From Candidatus Woesearchaeota archaeon (GTDB taxonomy: Archaea > Nanobdellota > Nanobdellia > Woesearchaeales > GW2011-AR9), in the NCBI GenBank assembly GCA_016214025.1, contig JACRPH010000019.1:1-41466 (forward strand): a stretch of DNA of 41,466 bases, written 5' to 3'. A program made the translations under genes and the position numbers. A model generated the notes under the pieces. The model was given only the letters and a program-made list of their open reading frames with translations. It was not told the origin of the DNA and ran no database searches. Shown in pieces: positions 23,985 through 33,616 of this stretch; the first letter of the stretch is position 1; each line of letters begins with the position of its first letter.

Positions 23985-24272
23985 TTATTCCTCAGTTACT
24001 CCCAGAACCGATACTAAAAAGTTCTTCTTGCAGAAGACACCCAATTCTTCGTTGGTATATTTTAGTTCTATTACAGGAATAGAAGCCAATTGAGCATAAT
24101 AGGAAATGTCTTCCCGAACTCTCTGGGGGCAGTTGCTGGACAAGAACACTTGGCGCAAAGTGCCATTCTTAATTCCTTTCAGCACTACCTCAGTGCCGAT
24201 GATAGCTTTCTTTTCTTGAAGCTTGACTTTTAACGCTTTAAGGTCCTCTTCAACTATTTTCTTCTTTGCCAT
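23985..24272 (-). CDS. rpl30e: 50S ribosomal protein L30e
   Basis: The 95-aa protein has the L7Ae/L30e RNA-binding fold: GTEVVLKGIKNGTLRQVFLS, SNCPQRVREDISYYAQLA and the end ELGVFCKKNFLVSVLGV. It starts a second transcription unit: a TATA box lies in the 86-bp gap after rpoA2. Confidence 0.94.
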   Translation of the reverse strand: MAKKKIVEEDLKALKVKLQEKKAIIGTEVVLKGIKNGTLRQVFLSSNCPQRVREDISYYAQLASIPVIELKYTNEELGVFCKKNFLVSVLGVTEE

Positions 24273-24300
24273 GTGTCTTTAGTGTAATAATTTTGAGTGT

Positions 24301-24310
24301 TATTTATAAA
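24301..24310 (-). promoter_or_regulatory. TATA box before rpl30e
   Basis: TTTATAAATA on the minus strand is about 33 bp upstream of the rpl30e ATG, inside the rpoA2-rpl30e gap. It suggests that the ribosomal part of the operon can be transcribed separately from the RNAP part. Confidence 0.65.
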
Positions 24311-24358
24311 GTTACGGTTTGTTTTTTGTGGGGTTTGTTTTCTTAAATTTATTTCAAC

Positions 24359-27034
24359 CTATTTCATCTTAGTAACCAGGCTGGGCAGTCCGGTGCCAAT
24401 GGGAACTGGCTGGTTAATCATTACATTTTCAACTACTGAAGTGAGATAATCAACTTCTCCTTCCAACGCCGCAGTTATCAAATGCTTGATGGGCGTTTCA
24501 AAGCTGGCTCGGGCTAACACGCTGGCTTTCTCACTTACTACACCATAACGGGTAATGCCTTTAACTGTACCGCTAGCACACATAATATCAGATACTAACA
24601 TTACGTGCCTTACATTAACGTTAAGCCCCTGCGCTTCGATAACTTTGTAAACTTCATTAATAATGGCCTGCCGAGCTGCCTCAATGCCTAAAACTTCATA
24701 AATTTCATAGATATCATTAGTAGTTGTCCTTTGAATATCCACTTCGGGCAGAGCCAAAATCTCTTTCAGGTTGGTCCCAGCCGTAAGTATTACTAACTCT
24801 TCATCACGTTTTACGGGAAGCACTTGTTTTATTCCTTTAATCCCTTTAATCTTAATCACTCCAATTTTCTCTTTGAGCGCATAGACTTTTTTCACTTCTT
24901 CGGCTTTGCCTTTGTGGGTGAAGATTACCTCATCATCAGCTGTGCCTATCTCAAACCCTTTAGCCTTTGCTTTTAACAGCTTGGCCATCTCTTTAGTTGA
25001 TAATTCATGGTCAGAAAGCACTTCTAGATTGAATTTAACCTTAAGCGTCTGCTCAAAGATATTGACGGAATATTCCGAGACTAAATCTCCTACTTTGGTT
25101 TCTTTAATCTTTGCTGCAAATCTCTTCACCGCATCAGCATCTTTGGCCGTAGCTCCCTGAAAATGAATTTCCATCATCGGCGTACTTATTTCCTTTCTGG
25201 AATCAAACACTTCAATTATTCTAGGCAGTCCAGTGGTGACGTTCATTTCTGATACTCCTGCAAAGTGGAACGTGTTAAGGGTATTATGAGTAACAATCCC
25301 TTCAAAGGTAGTAAATGTTTCCAGATCTTCAACGGAGAAATCGTAGACAAATCCGGTTGTTGGAGCAGCCATTTCCAAAGAAGTTATCTCATCCCAGATA
25401 ACATCAGAATTCACTGCGGTTAGAAGCATCTTCAACTCTGAGTCTATATTTATCTTTTGTTCCTGTGCCACCTGCTCAAAGAGAGTAAGATACTTTTTCA
25501 GCGCCTGCCTTCCTATTTTTTGTTTTCGAGTGAATTTATGCAGTAGCCGTGAGGGGATATGAAAGCGTTGTCCAAGTACTGAAAGTACGTTTCCCAATCC
25601 CGAAATCATGTCAATACTATCGTAGCTCGTTTTGGTGGCAGGCAACTGAGTCAATTTTTCGAGGGAAGCTCTTTTTGGGGGAATTACTGAGTCTATCTGT
25701 TCCAAGAACGTTTGAGCATAACGATACGAAATCGAAAGTGTGTCTTGACGCTTGTTTTTTCCTTTTACAGCAAATATCCCCAGTTGAGTAAGCAGAAGGG
25801 CAATCCCATTAAGGAGCTCCGGAGAGCAGGAACTTACTCGGATGACTTTCCGCGATACATTTACATTCCCGTCGCCATCGAAGTATGCCTGAAGCAATCC
25901 CCTGACAAATGAAGAATGGCCAGAGTAGGCAACATGAGGTACGTATTTATGGTGTGCTCCTCGTCCGCACATGGTGTTCAGCAAATCGGCAAGAAGGGTA
26001 GAGTATAGGAGAAGCGAAGTGCTTTTACCATATTCTCCTAGTTCATATTTTATCTTATAGTGAATGTTGTATTGCTGGGCAAACCCAATCACTTGCTGTA
26101 AATATTCATCTGAGATATTGGATATAGCAACATAATTTTTTGTATGCGTTCCTTCGGCGAGATATGCGCCAATAAGAAAACCAAACTGGAAATCAAGCGG
26201 CATAATTTCCGGAAGGGCGGCTGCCCCGCGGTGTTGGTGCATATACACACATTCTTGTTGCAGTTGAGATGCTGCGCGCCCTTGCACATAATTGTTGATT
26301 TGCTCATAGCTTCGAAGTGGAAGAATGAAGCCCTGCTCTTTGTTCATTGCTTTTCGCAGTTCACTCTCGTACACATACTGCGCCGGTGGAAGATGTTCTT
26401 TAAGGTTCAGAAATTGATTGCTGGTGAGATTGTCCATCCGCCGTACCACCGGAATTCTATCGCCGAGCTTAAGAGTGGAACCGGCAATGGGAACGACACG
26501 GTTGTTTTTTCTAATAACGAAAGAATGGTAGGGGGTAGCGGTAATAGTTCTCTTGCTTCTAGTTCTTATTTTGAGTAAAGCTGCTGGTGAAGGATGCCGG
26601 CTCACTGCAGTCACTTTTTTCCATTCTATCTTTTCATGTGGACTTAATGCGGGCACAAAAAGGGCCATATTACTGGTGTCGCCTACTTCTGAATTTCCAT
26701 TTTTACGAATATCATTCTTTGTTTCCAGCACCTGGTCAATAAATTCACCAATCTTCACTATCTTAATCTTATTTTGATGTTTTACTATAACTTTTTCTTC
26801 GGAATCTAAACTCATCTGCGTCCCGGGCTCGCCGATGCTTTCTGCGCTTACTAAACCTACACTTTCTCCCGGATGCACTCTGGCCCGATTATATAGTAAG
26901 GATACTTTCTCTAATATTTTAGTGAGCTGCTCTTTAGTTACTTCATTAGGAACTATTTCTTTAAGTTCAGTGATTATGGGCTGTGGAAGCTTGCCCGCAA
27001 AACTTTCGATGTATTCTTCGTGCTCTTTTCTCAT
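24359..27034 (-). CDS. rpoA2: RNA polymerase subunit A'' with intein
   Basis: The precursor has 891 aa. The extein (residues 1-74 and 585-891, 381 aa after splicing, normal for A'') has VHPGESVGLVSAESIGEPGT and, after the intein, TLNTFHFAGVSEMNVTTGLP and VMLVSDIMCASGTVKGITRY. These are the bridge-proximal and C-terminal parts of the RNAP largest subunit. It overlaps rpoA1 by four bases (ATGA). Without splicing the intein would disrupt the trigger-loop-adjacent region, so splicing must be efficient. Confidence 0.96.
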   Translation of the reverse strand: MRKEHEEYIESFAGKLPQPIITELKEIVPNEVTKEQLTKILEKVSLLYNRARVHPGESVGLVSAESIGEPGTQMSLDSEEKVIVKHQNKIKIVKIGEFIDQVLETKNDIRKNGNSEVGDTSNMALFVPALSPHEKIEWKKVTAVSRHPSPAALLKIRTRSKRTITATPYHSFVIRKNNRVVPIAGSTLKLGDRIPVVRRMDNLTSNQFLNLKEHLPPAQYVYESELRKAMNKEQGFILPLRSYEQINNYVQGRAASQLQQECVYMHQHRGAAALPEIMPLDFQFGFLIGAYLAEGTHTKNYVAISNISDEYLQQVIGFAQQYNIHYKIKYELGEYGKSTSLLLYSTLLADLLNTMCGRGAHHKYVPHVAYSGHSSFVRGLLQAYFDGDGNVNVSRKVIRVSSCSPELLNGIALLLTQLGIFAVKGKNKRQDTLSISYRYAQTFLEQIDSVIPPKRASLEKLTQLPATKTSYDSIDMISGLGNVLSVLGQRFHIPSRLLHKFTRKQKIGRQALKKYLTLFEQVAQEQKINIDSELKMLLTAVNSDVIWDEITSLEMAAPTTGFVYDFSVEDLETFTTFEGIVTHNTLNTFHFAGVSEMNVTTGLPRIIEVFDSRKEISTPMMEIHFQGATAKDADAVKRFAAKIKETKVGDLVSEYSVNIFEQTLKVKFNLEVLSDHELSTKEMAKLLKAKAKGFEIGTADDEVIFTHKGKAEEVKKVYALKEKIGVIKIKGIKGIKQVLPVKRDEELVILTAGTNLKEILALPEVDIQRTTTNDIYEIYEVLGIEAARQAIINEVYKVIEAQGLNVNVRHVMLVSDIMCASGTVKGITRYGVVSEKASVLARASFETPIKHLITAALEGEVDYLTSVVENVMINQPVPIGTGLPSLVTKMK
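25283..26812 (-). other. intein with LAGLIDADG homing endonuclease in RpoA''
   Basis: Residues 75-584 of the precursor (510 aa). It begins with Ser (SLDSEEKVIV) and ends in VTHN, followed by Thr as the +1 extein residue. Block B T-x-x-H is at 167-170 (TPYH). The DOD endonuclease motifs are at 286-295 (LIGAYLAEG) and 379-389 (GLLQAYFDGDG). Blocks F/G read YDFSVEDLETFTTFEGIVTH. All splicing residues are present, so it is probably active. The insertion site is the invariant GEPGTQM/TLNTF of A'', a site known to host archaeal inteins. Confidence 0.95.
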
Positions 27035-29601
27035 TTTGCTCCCCCCATTACGTCATGAACAATGCTTTTTACATCCAATATCCCGTTCTTGGTTTTGGAT
27101 ACATCCAAGCCGTCTTCACCGTACATAAACTGTACAATCCTGCCGCTGGCATCCCTTACTGAGCCGTCGTATTCAACTTTTAAGTCCTGCATGGCATTAG
27201 ATAGTCTCCGATACAAATAACCTGATTTAGGTGTTCTAAGAGCAGTGTCCATTAAAGCGTCTCTTCCAGTCATCGCGCCGAAGAAAAATTCATTTGGTGT
27301 AAGCCCGCTTTTGAAATTATTTCTAACAAATCCTCTTGCTTTAGGCCCCAAGTCGTTTTTCTTAAAGTAAGGCAAGGTTCTTCCATTATAGCCTCTTTCA
27401 ATTCTCTTTCCACGCAGAGCTTGCTGCCCCACCACCGCAGTCATCTGAGCGATGTTAAGCGGGTTTCCTCGGGCACCGCACTTGGCCATCACTACTGCAG
27501 CGCTATCTTTAACTTGCTTAACCGCAATATCTCCGGTCTTGTTTCTGGCTTTGTTCAATGCTTCCAAAATCCTTAACTCCAAGGTCTCATGCAGGCTTCT
27601 TCCCGGCAGGGGCTCAAGCTCGTTAGCATAATAAGCATCAATCAGAGATAAAGCATCTTTTTCCGCTTTGTTAATCGTTTCCTGAATTTCAGCCCTGGCT
27701 TCAGGAGTTAGATCTAAATCGCCGATGCCCATAGAGAATCCTCTTCTTGCTAGTACAGTACATCCTAATTTGGAAATCTTTCCTAATAAGTCGGCAGTGA
27801 AAGCTTCTCCATACCTTTCGTAAATGTTTCTAAGCATTAATCCTTTTTCATGCCCCAGGCTGGCTTGATCCATATTGCCACTTTTCAGCTGTCCGTTAAC
27901 TATCTTAACTTCATTTCCGGCTTTATCTTTTCCGGCGTAATTGAAATCTGAAGGCAGCAATGCCGAGAATACTTCCTTTCCATCAACTTTGTCTTTATGG
28001 GACAGCGCAGACAAATCATCCACGCCGCTCGCGTATAATAAGTCCAACGCTTCTTCCCGGCTTAACACCAGCTCTTTAGTAAGCAGGTAATTTCCAGTGA
28101 TGGCATCATGAATACAGCCGACTACACTTAATCCGTACCTGGGACTGATGATCTGAGTTTCTACTGACATTAATATCTGAGCCTCAGCACGGGCTTCTTC
28201 ATTTTGAGGAACATGCAAGTTCATCTCGTCTCCATCAAAGTCAGCGTTGTAAGGGGCGCATACGGCTGGATTTAATCTGAACGTATTCCCCGGTAAGATT
28301 TTTACGCGGTGGCACATCATACTCATTCGATGCAGAGAAGGCTGGCGATTGAAGATACAGATATCTCCGTCCTGCAGGTGCCTTTCTACAATATAGCCCA
28401 CTTCCAGCTCAGCCAGGATTTCGTCTTTAGTTTCAGCGGTGATGGTTTTTCTTCGCCCATCGACCTTGATGATGTAATTGGCGCCAGGATATTTCTTAGG
28501 GCCATTTTCTACCAATTTTTTAAGATACTCTTTATTCCATTCAGTGACTCTTACCGGGATGGTTAAAGTTCTGGCCATAACCTGAGGCACGCCAACTTCA
28601 TTCATTCCAATTAAAGGATCAGGACTGATGACTGTACGCGCAGAGAAATCAGTTCTCTTACCGGCCATGTTATGCCGGATACGCCCTTCTTTGCTTTTGA
28701 TTCTATCAGTTAGGGTCTTCAGTGGCTGTCCGCTCCTATGACGAGCCGGAGGCAGCTGCGGGACTTCGTTATCAAAGAAAGTGGTGACATGATATTGCAG
28801 TAAGTCCCATAAATCTTCAATTATCACTTCGGGAGCGCCAGCATTAATGTTCTCAAAGAGACGCTGGTTAATTCTAACGATATCTCCCAACTTATGCGTT
28901 AAATCGTCTTCACTCCTCTCTCCCGATTCCAAAGTGATGCTGGGCCTCATGGTTACCGGAGGAATCTGCAGCACGGTAAGTATCATCCATTCCGGCCTGA
29001 ATCCTGCAGCATATCCAAACATGACCAAATCTTCTTCAGGAATTTTCTCTAGCCGGGCCCTTACTTCTATGGGAGTAATTCTAACTTCCCCTTCATAAAA
29101 ATTATACGGCTTTTCTAATTTAATAATATCTAATTTCTTTTCACAATGGGGGCATTTGTCTTTGATTTTGTGCTTGTCTACAATATCTTTGACTTTTCTC
29201 CTGCGGGCTTCAAGACCCTCTTCTTCTCCGATTTTGTCCAAATTAACTAAATATTTTTTTAAGTTGGTTTCGGGCACCAGCACATGGCCGCAGTATTTGC
29301 AGGTTGACCTTAACATGTTGTAGATCTGGCGCACGAATAAAATGTGAATCACCGGGCGGGCTAATTCAATGTAGCCGAAGTGCCCGGGGCATTCTTTCAG
29401 TTTCTGGCCGCAGGTTTTGCACCTTAATCCTGGATCAATAACACCTAAACGAATGTCCATCAACCCTCCGTCTACGGGATAGCCTTCTTTATCATAGAGT
29501 TCAGGAGTCACAATCTTGGCTGAAGCCATTCCCGTAACTTGTTTAGGCGAAAATAACCCAAAGGAGATGTTTTCAATTTTTTTGTGTACGTTAATGGCCA
29601 T
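27031..29601 (-). CDS. rpoA1: RNA polymerase subunit A'
   Basis: The 856-aa protein has the catalytic Mg-binding motif YNADFDGDEMNLHVP (about residue 450). The N-terminal zinc site is CKTCGQKLKECPGHFGYIEL, with further CKYCGH and CPHC pairs. Also present are RFRQNLxGKRTDFSARTVIS-type sequence (here NMAGKRTDFSARTVISPD) and the bridge-helix-side GARGNPLNIAQM. The length is normal for archaeal A'. Its Shine-Dalgarno (GAGGTT) precedes the ATG. Confidence 0.97.
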   Translation of the reverse strand: MAINVHKKIENISFGLFSPKQVTGMASAKIVTPELYDKEGYPVDGGLMDIRLGVIDPGLRCKTCGQKLKECPGHFGYIELARPVIHILFVRQIYNMLRSTCKYCGHVLVPETNLKKYLVNLDKIGEEEGLEARRRKVKDIVDKHKIKDKCPHCEKKLDIIKLEKPYNFYEGEVRITPIEVRARLEKIPEEDLVMFGYAAGFRPEWMILTVLQIPPVTMRPSITLESGERSEDDLTHKLGDIVRINQRLFENINAGAPEVIIEDLWDLLQYHVTTFFDNEVPQLPPARHRSGQPLKTLTDRIKSKEGRIRHNMAGKRTDFSARTVISPDPLIGMNEVGVPQVMARTLTIPVRVTEWNKEYLKKLVENGPKKYPGANYIIKVDGRRKTITAETKDEILAELEVGYIVERHLQDGDICIFNRQPSLHRMSMMCHRVKILPGNTFRLNPAVCAPYNADFDGDEMNLHVPQNEEARAEAQILMSVETQIISPRYGLSVVGCIHDAITGNYLLTKELVLSREEALDLLYASGVDDLSALSHKDKVDGKEVFSALLPSDFNYAGKDKAGNEVKIVNGQLKSGNMDQASLGHEKGLMLRNIYERYGEAFTADLLGKISKLGCTVLARRGFSMGIGDLDLTPEARAEIQETINKAEKDALSLIDAYYANELEPLPGRSLHETLELRILEALNKARNKTGDIAVKQVKDSAAVVMAKCGARGNPLNIAQMTAVVGQQALRGKRIERGYNGRTLPYFKKNDLGPKARGFVRNNFKSGLTPNEFFFGAMTGRDALMDTALRTPKSGYLYRRLSNAMQDLKVEYDGSVRDASGRIVQFMYGEDGLDVSKTKNGILDVKSIVHDVMGGAK

Positions 29602-29670
29602 GTGGTTAACCTCGGGGATTAATTTTAAGGTTTAATTTGTATTTGGGGTTTAGTTTTTAATATTTTATTT

Positions 29671-31473
29671 TCAATATTTAGTTTTCAAGTTAAGCTGGGG
29701 ATATATGCCCAAGGTCTTAATTTCATCCAGCATGAGCTTAAAGGCATAACTCATCTCGATGTCACTGACGGTAATATCTTCTCCGCATAATAAGCAGTAG
29801 CGGCGATTTTTATAATTGTCTTCTACTGCTACCTGTCCGCATTTTTCACATACAGGAATGATTATCTTGTCGGAATCAAATCTTTCTTTCAATAACAGCG
29901 AAGCCCCATGAGCAATGAAAGTGTCTTTTTCCATCTCCCCTAATCTTAGCCCGCCTTCTTTGGCTTTACCTTCAGTGGGCTGCCTAGTCAGGAGCTGTAT
30001 TGGTCCTCGAGCTCTGGACTGCATTTTATTGGCGACCATATGCCTTAATCTTAAATAATACATATTTCCTACGAAAATCTTAGCCAGCATCCTTTTACCG
30101 GTTCTTCCGTCATAGAATACTTCAGTTCCATCTTCTCTAAATCCGCATTCTACTAGTTCTTTACGCAGTGCATCTTCTTTCTCTGCTTCGAATAAAGTGC
30201 CGTCAACATATCTTCCGGCCATGGCGCCTAATTTTCCACCGATTAATTCTAATAGATGTGATACGGTCATTCTGGTAGAGATGCCGTGCGGGGTGAAAAT
30301 AACATCAGGAACGATTCCAGAAGCAGAGAACGGAACATCCCCAAAGTTCACCAGCATTCCTACCACTCCTTTCTGCCCGTGTCTTGATGTAAACTTGTCT
30401 CCTATTTCAGGAACGCGCTCGTCTCTTAAGCGCACCTGCACTAATTTATTGCCTTCTTCATTCTCAGTGATTACTACAAAATCAGCCACGCCTTTCTCGC
30501 CGTGCTTTAACGAGATAGAGCTTTCCCGGCGGATAGCAGCAGAGAGATTATATTCTTCCAGGCTGCTCAAGAATCGGGGCGGGGAAGTTCTTCCGATTAC
30601 TACATTGCCTTCATCAACTTTTGCTTCGGGATGTATAATTCCATCTCCTTCTAAGAAACGGTAGTCGTGTTCGCTTCTGTACCCTTTAACATCTTTGTCC
30701 GGAACTGAAATCTCATCCATTAACCCGCCGGAGTAGCGCAATTCTTCTACGTTGATGGGCCGGAAATAAGTGCTTCGGGCTAATCCCCGATCTACTGAAG
30801 CCTGGTTTAACAAAACCCCGTCTTCCATGTTGTACCCATCATAACACATTATAGCTAAGGTCATGTTCTGCCCGGAGGGATGCTCTTCATAATTAGTAAC
30901 ATCATGAATTTTAGTCTTAACGATAGGCAATTGCGAATAATGCAATACGCTGGTATCCATGTCCATGCGCAGATGGTAATTAGCAGCGTAGAAACCTAAA
31001 GCTTGCTTCTGGTTCTTGCTCCCGATGATTAACCGTGAAGATTGGTTGTAATTGCCAAAGGGGACTAAAGCGGTAGCCACGCCACTGATAGAACCGGGAG
31101 TTATTTCCAGATGAGTGTGTTCAGAAGTTAAATCAGCCTCGTCGTAAGCAATTAGGGCATTTTCCTCTTCTCCGGTATCTAAGTATTCAATTATTCCCTG
31201 CTTGACCAAATCACTCCAACTCAATTCGGCGTCTTTTAATTGCTTAAGATGCCTTTCGGTCAGCAGAGGTTTGCCTTCTTTGACTATAATCAACGGCCTC
31301 CGGGCACGACCCTCGTCAGAAGAAACGTGTATGCTTTTAGTCGCCGGCTCTAAGAATATATTTACATTTTCAGAAAGAGCTCCTTTCCGGCGTAAGTCTT
31401 TCACGTCTTCAGCAAAAACGGTTGCATCTTCTACTGAGCCGATGAATCTTGAGTTGAGGTATACTTCTGCCAT
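29671..31473 (-). CDS. rpoB1: RNA polymerase subunit B' (C-terminal half of B)
   Basis: The 600-aa protein has the beta-type motifs MCYDGYNMEDGVLLNQASVD, GDKFTSRHGQKGVVGMLVN and the C-terminal LLTRQPTEGKAKEGGLRLGE, plus a zinc finger CEKCGQVA...CLLCGED. It is encoded separately from B'', as in euryarchaea and several DPANN. The gap to rpoB2 holds four TTGTAATT-like microrepeats. Confidence 0.96.
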   Translation of the reverse strand: MAEVYLNSRFIGSVEDATVFAEDVKDLRRKGALSENVNIFLEPATKSIHVSSDEGRARRPLIIVKEGKPLLTERHLKQLKDAELSWSDLVKQGIIEYLDTGEEENALIAYDEADLTSEHTHLEITPGSISGVATALVPFGNYNQSSRLIIGSKNQKQALGFYAANYHLRMDMDTSVLHYSQLPIVKTKIHDVTNYEEHPSGQNMTLAIMCYDGYNMEDGVLLNQASVDRGLARSTYFRPINVEELRYSGGLMDEISVPDKDVKGYRSEHDYRFLEGDGIIHPEAKVDEGNVVIGRTSPPRFLSSLEEYNLSAAIRRESSISLKHGEKGVADFVVITENEEGNKLVQVRLRDERVPEIGDKFTSRHGQKGVVGMLVNFGDVPFSASGIVPDVIFTPHGISTRMTVSHLLELIGGKLGAMAGRYVDGTLFEAEKEDALRKELVECGFREDGTEVFYDGRTGKRMLAKIFVGNMYYLRLRHMVANKMQSRARGPIQLLTRQPTEGKAKEGGLRLGEMEKDTFIAHGASLLLKERFDSDKIIIPVCEKCGQVAVEDNYKNRRYCLLCGEDITVSDIEMSYAFKLMLDEIKTLGIYPQLNLKTKY

Positions 31474-31528
31474 TTTTATTAGTCACTCCAATTATTGTAA
31501 TTTGGTTGTAATTGTAATTTAATTGTAA

Positions 31529-33001
31529 TTATAATGCCTCTTTTAGGTTAAGTCCTTTAATTTTTTCCATTACTGCATTCTCATCAGTCACTTGTGATAT
31601 TGAACACAGCATCGATAAATTTTTTCTCAAGCCGATGTTAGTTCCTTCCGGGGTTTCGATAGGACATAATCTTCCCAGATGGGTACAATGTAATGCTCTT
31701 GCTTCAAAGTTCTCCTGCGAGCTGGACAACGGGCTTACCACCCTCTGCAGGTGTGAGATCATGGCAATGAAATTAGACCGGTCTAACCTTTGAGATACTC
31801 CCTGCCTGCCGCCGGCCCACTCTCCGGTAGCCATAGCTGAATACATCCTGGAGGTAAGCAGTTTGTCTCTGATAATTACTCTGACTGAAGGCAGTTTTCC
31901 TCTTTTGATGATCCTCTGAAAATTGTATAATACATCTCCTACCAAAATTTTAAAGTTAACCCGGAATAAGTCTACCAATAGCTCTCCGCTCTGCCGGATT
32001 CGCTTGTTCATGTAATGATCCTTGTCATCAGCAGGAATTATCCCGGAACTGATGTCAATGAACCTCTTGAGCATCTTGCATAAATTCCTGGCTTTAGCTA
32101 ATCTGCTTTTAGCGTCCATCCCTAAATTCGGAAAAAGGTATTTGTCCAGGATTTCTTTAGTCCGGTCTATTCTTATCTCTCTAATTTGAGCGATGCCGAC
32201 GTGCTTAGCAACATAATCCAAAGCATCATCTTGGGTTTTGATGTCTACAAATTCAAACAGGTTTAGTACGACTTCATCATAATTTTTGTCCTCGGACACT
32301 GCGCGCATGATCTCTTCGTCTTTGATTAAGCCTAAGGCTTTGACGACCATTACGATAGGCATGGCCTTTACCCGGGTGAAAGTGATATAATAAAGTCCGT
32401 CTTTCTTGCGCTCGAAATTGTGAGGTATTTTATATGAGCCTTTAGCCGCAAAGAATCTTCCGCTTATTTCTCCTCCGTCTCTTTCTACCATGAAGTTATT
32501 AGCGGCTAAATCTTCCATGTTGACGATGGACCTTTCGGTTCCGTTGATGATGAAATAACCACCGGGGTCAGTCGGATCCTCGCCGTGCTTGATGAGGTCT
32601 TCTCTGTTCTTCTCATACAGGTTGCAGAATTTACTTTTGAGCATTATAGGCATTTTTCCTACGTCTGCCACAAAATTTTCCCTTTGCACATCATTGATAT
32701 AAGTGCTTACTTCTAGATATATGGGGGCGTAATAAGTTATCTTTCTCAATCTGGCTTCCATGGGATAAATGGCTCTTTTACTGCCGTCAGCTTCAGTTAT
32801 CTCGGGTTTGCCCACACTGATTCTTCCGAAGCGGATCTTGAATTTTTCAATGTTATGCGGGATTATGGCCGGCTCAGCTTCTTTGTTCTCTTCAACTACT
32901 TCCTGCATTCCATGTTCGATAAAATTATTGAAAGATTGGATATCGCTGTCTACAAATCTCTTTTCTTCATAATATTTTTTTACTAAGATTGAGCGGTCCA
33001 T
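31529..33001 (-). CDS. rpoB2: RNA polymerase subunit B'' (N-terminal half of B)
   Basis: The 490-aa protein includes FIINGTERSIVNMEDLAANN, the rifampicin-region homologue LDRSNFIAMISHLQRVVSPL, and CPIETPEGTNIGLRKNLSML at the split point. Together with B' it reconstitutes the RNAP second-largest subunit. It lies 11 bp after rpoH. Confidence 0.96.
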   Translation of the reverse strand: MDRSILVKKYYEEKRFVDSDIQSFNNFIEHGMQEVVEENKEAEPAIIPHNIEKFKIRFGRISVGKPEITEADGSKRAIYPMEARLRKITYYAPIYLEVSTYINDVQRENFVADVGKMPIMLKSKFCNLYEKNREDLIKHGEDPTDPGGYFIINGTERSIVNMEDLAANNFMVERDGGEISGRFFAAKGSYKIPHNFERKKDGLYYITFTRVKAMPIVMVVKALGLIKDEEIMRAVSEDKNYDEVVLNLFEFVDIKTQDDALDYVAKHVGIAQIREIRIDRTKEILDKYLFPNLGMDAKSRLAKARNLCKMLKRFIDISSGIIPADDKDHYMNKRIRQSGELLVDLFRVNFKILVGDVLYNFQRIIKRGKLPSVRVIIRDKLLTSRMYSAMATGEWAGGRQGVSQRLDRSNFIAMISHLQRVVSPLSSSQENFEARALHCTHLGRLCPIETPEGTNIGLRKNLSMLCSISQVTDENAVMEKIKGLNLKEAL

Positions 33002-33012
33002 TTTTCCTCCAA

Positions 33013-33249
33013 TTATCCTTCTACCACCACCCGATAATATTCAGATGCTCCTGCAGTTTTGCTTTTGCGCTCTATTTTGATTATATCACCGGTTTTTACG
33101 TCAAGTTTCTTTAGGGCGGGGTCATCAGTCATAATTTTGGGAAGAGAAAGAGCCTCTACACCATATTTCCCCAGCATCTTGCTTTTCTCAGATTCGCTGA
33201 GCTTGGTGTGTTTGGGAACAAGGTGGTGTTTGGTTACGTCAAACGTCAT
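33013..33249 (-). CDS. rpoH: RNA polymerase subunit H
   Basis: The 78-aa protein (Rpb5 C-terminal-like) has HHLVPKHTKLSESEKSKMLG and LPKIMTDDPALKKLDVKTGD plus IIKIERKS, the full archaeal RpoH core. It is the first protein gene of the RNAP operon. A GAGG Shine-Dalgarno precedes it. The 3' end of tRNA-Lys lies only 26 bp upstream, so there is little room for an independent promoter. Confidence 0.96.
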   Translation of the reverse strand: MTFDVTKHHLVPKHTKLSESEKSKMLGKYGVEALSLPKIMTDDPALKKLDVKTGDIIKIERKSKTAGASEYYRVVVEG

Positions 33250-33275
33250 TTTTATTTCCTCAGGATGAAAATATG

Positions 33276-33387
33276 CGGGCCGGACGAGACTTCCGGACAG
33301 GTTTATGCTGATATTCGGACTCGCGACCTCTTGATTTCGTTGCTTGCCTTAAAAGTCAAGCGCTATACCAAGCTAAGCTACCGGCCC
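33276..33387 (-). tRNA. tRNA-Lys(TTT) with two introns
   Basis: The acceptor GGGCCGG/CCGGCCC pairs perfectly. D-arm GCTT...TAGC; anticodon stem CTTGA/TCAAG with loop C-T-TTT-A-A interrupted by about 14 nt. T-stem GCGAG/CTCGT with the loop TCCGAA...T interrupted by about 24 nt. Removing both gives 74 nt with discriminator G. No CCA is encoded. It lies directly upstream of rpoH. Confidence 0.8.
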
Positions 33388-33392
33388 ATATG

Positions 33393-33523
33393 CGCTCTGG
33401 CCGGGACTTTCTTGCAGCAACCCATACGGTGATAGTTTGCCTGCTATTTGAACCCGGGTCGGGGCCTTGCTATGCCGAACAAGCTCGACAGGGCCCCATG
33501 CTAGGCCGCTACACTACCAGAGC
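33393..33523 (-). tRNA. tRNA-Asp(GTC) with two introns
   Basis: Acceptor GCTCTGG/CCAGAGC, discriminator G. Anticodon stem GGGCC/GGCCC, loop CTGTCGA (anticodon GTC) with an 18-nt intron. T-stem CCGGG/CCCGG with a 40-nt intron in the TTCAAAT loop. The mature length is 73 nt. It is separated from tRNA-Lys by five bases, so the two are co-transcribed. Confidence 0.82.
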
Positions 33524-33530
33524 TTTCGCC

Positions 33531-33597
33531 AAGCATTACCGTATCTATGCCCTAGAATTGATGATTCCGAGGAATAGAATAGTTAATACCCATGCTT
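33531..33597 (-). ncRNA. structured leader upstream of tRNA-Asp
   Basis: AAGCAT at the 5' end pairs with ATGCTT at the 3' end. Next, GTAT pairs with ATAC and CTAT with ATAG, with a 3-nt TAA bulge between the last two. The first base sits about 24 bp downstream of a TATA box, so it would be the very 5' end of the tRNA-Asp-tRNA-Lys-rpoH transcript. The function is unknown; it could be a small stable RNA or a processing leader. Confidence 0.4.
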
Positions 33598-33616
33598 TGT
33601 GGTTAATCCAGGGTTT

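Noticed and set aside
25549-26777. Plus-strand ORFs inside the rpoA2 region
   Set aside because: They are shadows of the intein coding sequence, with no family features.
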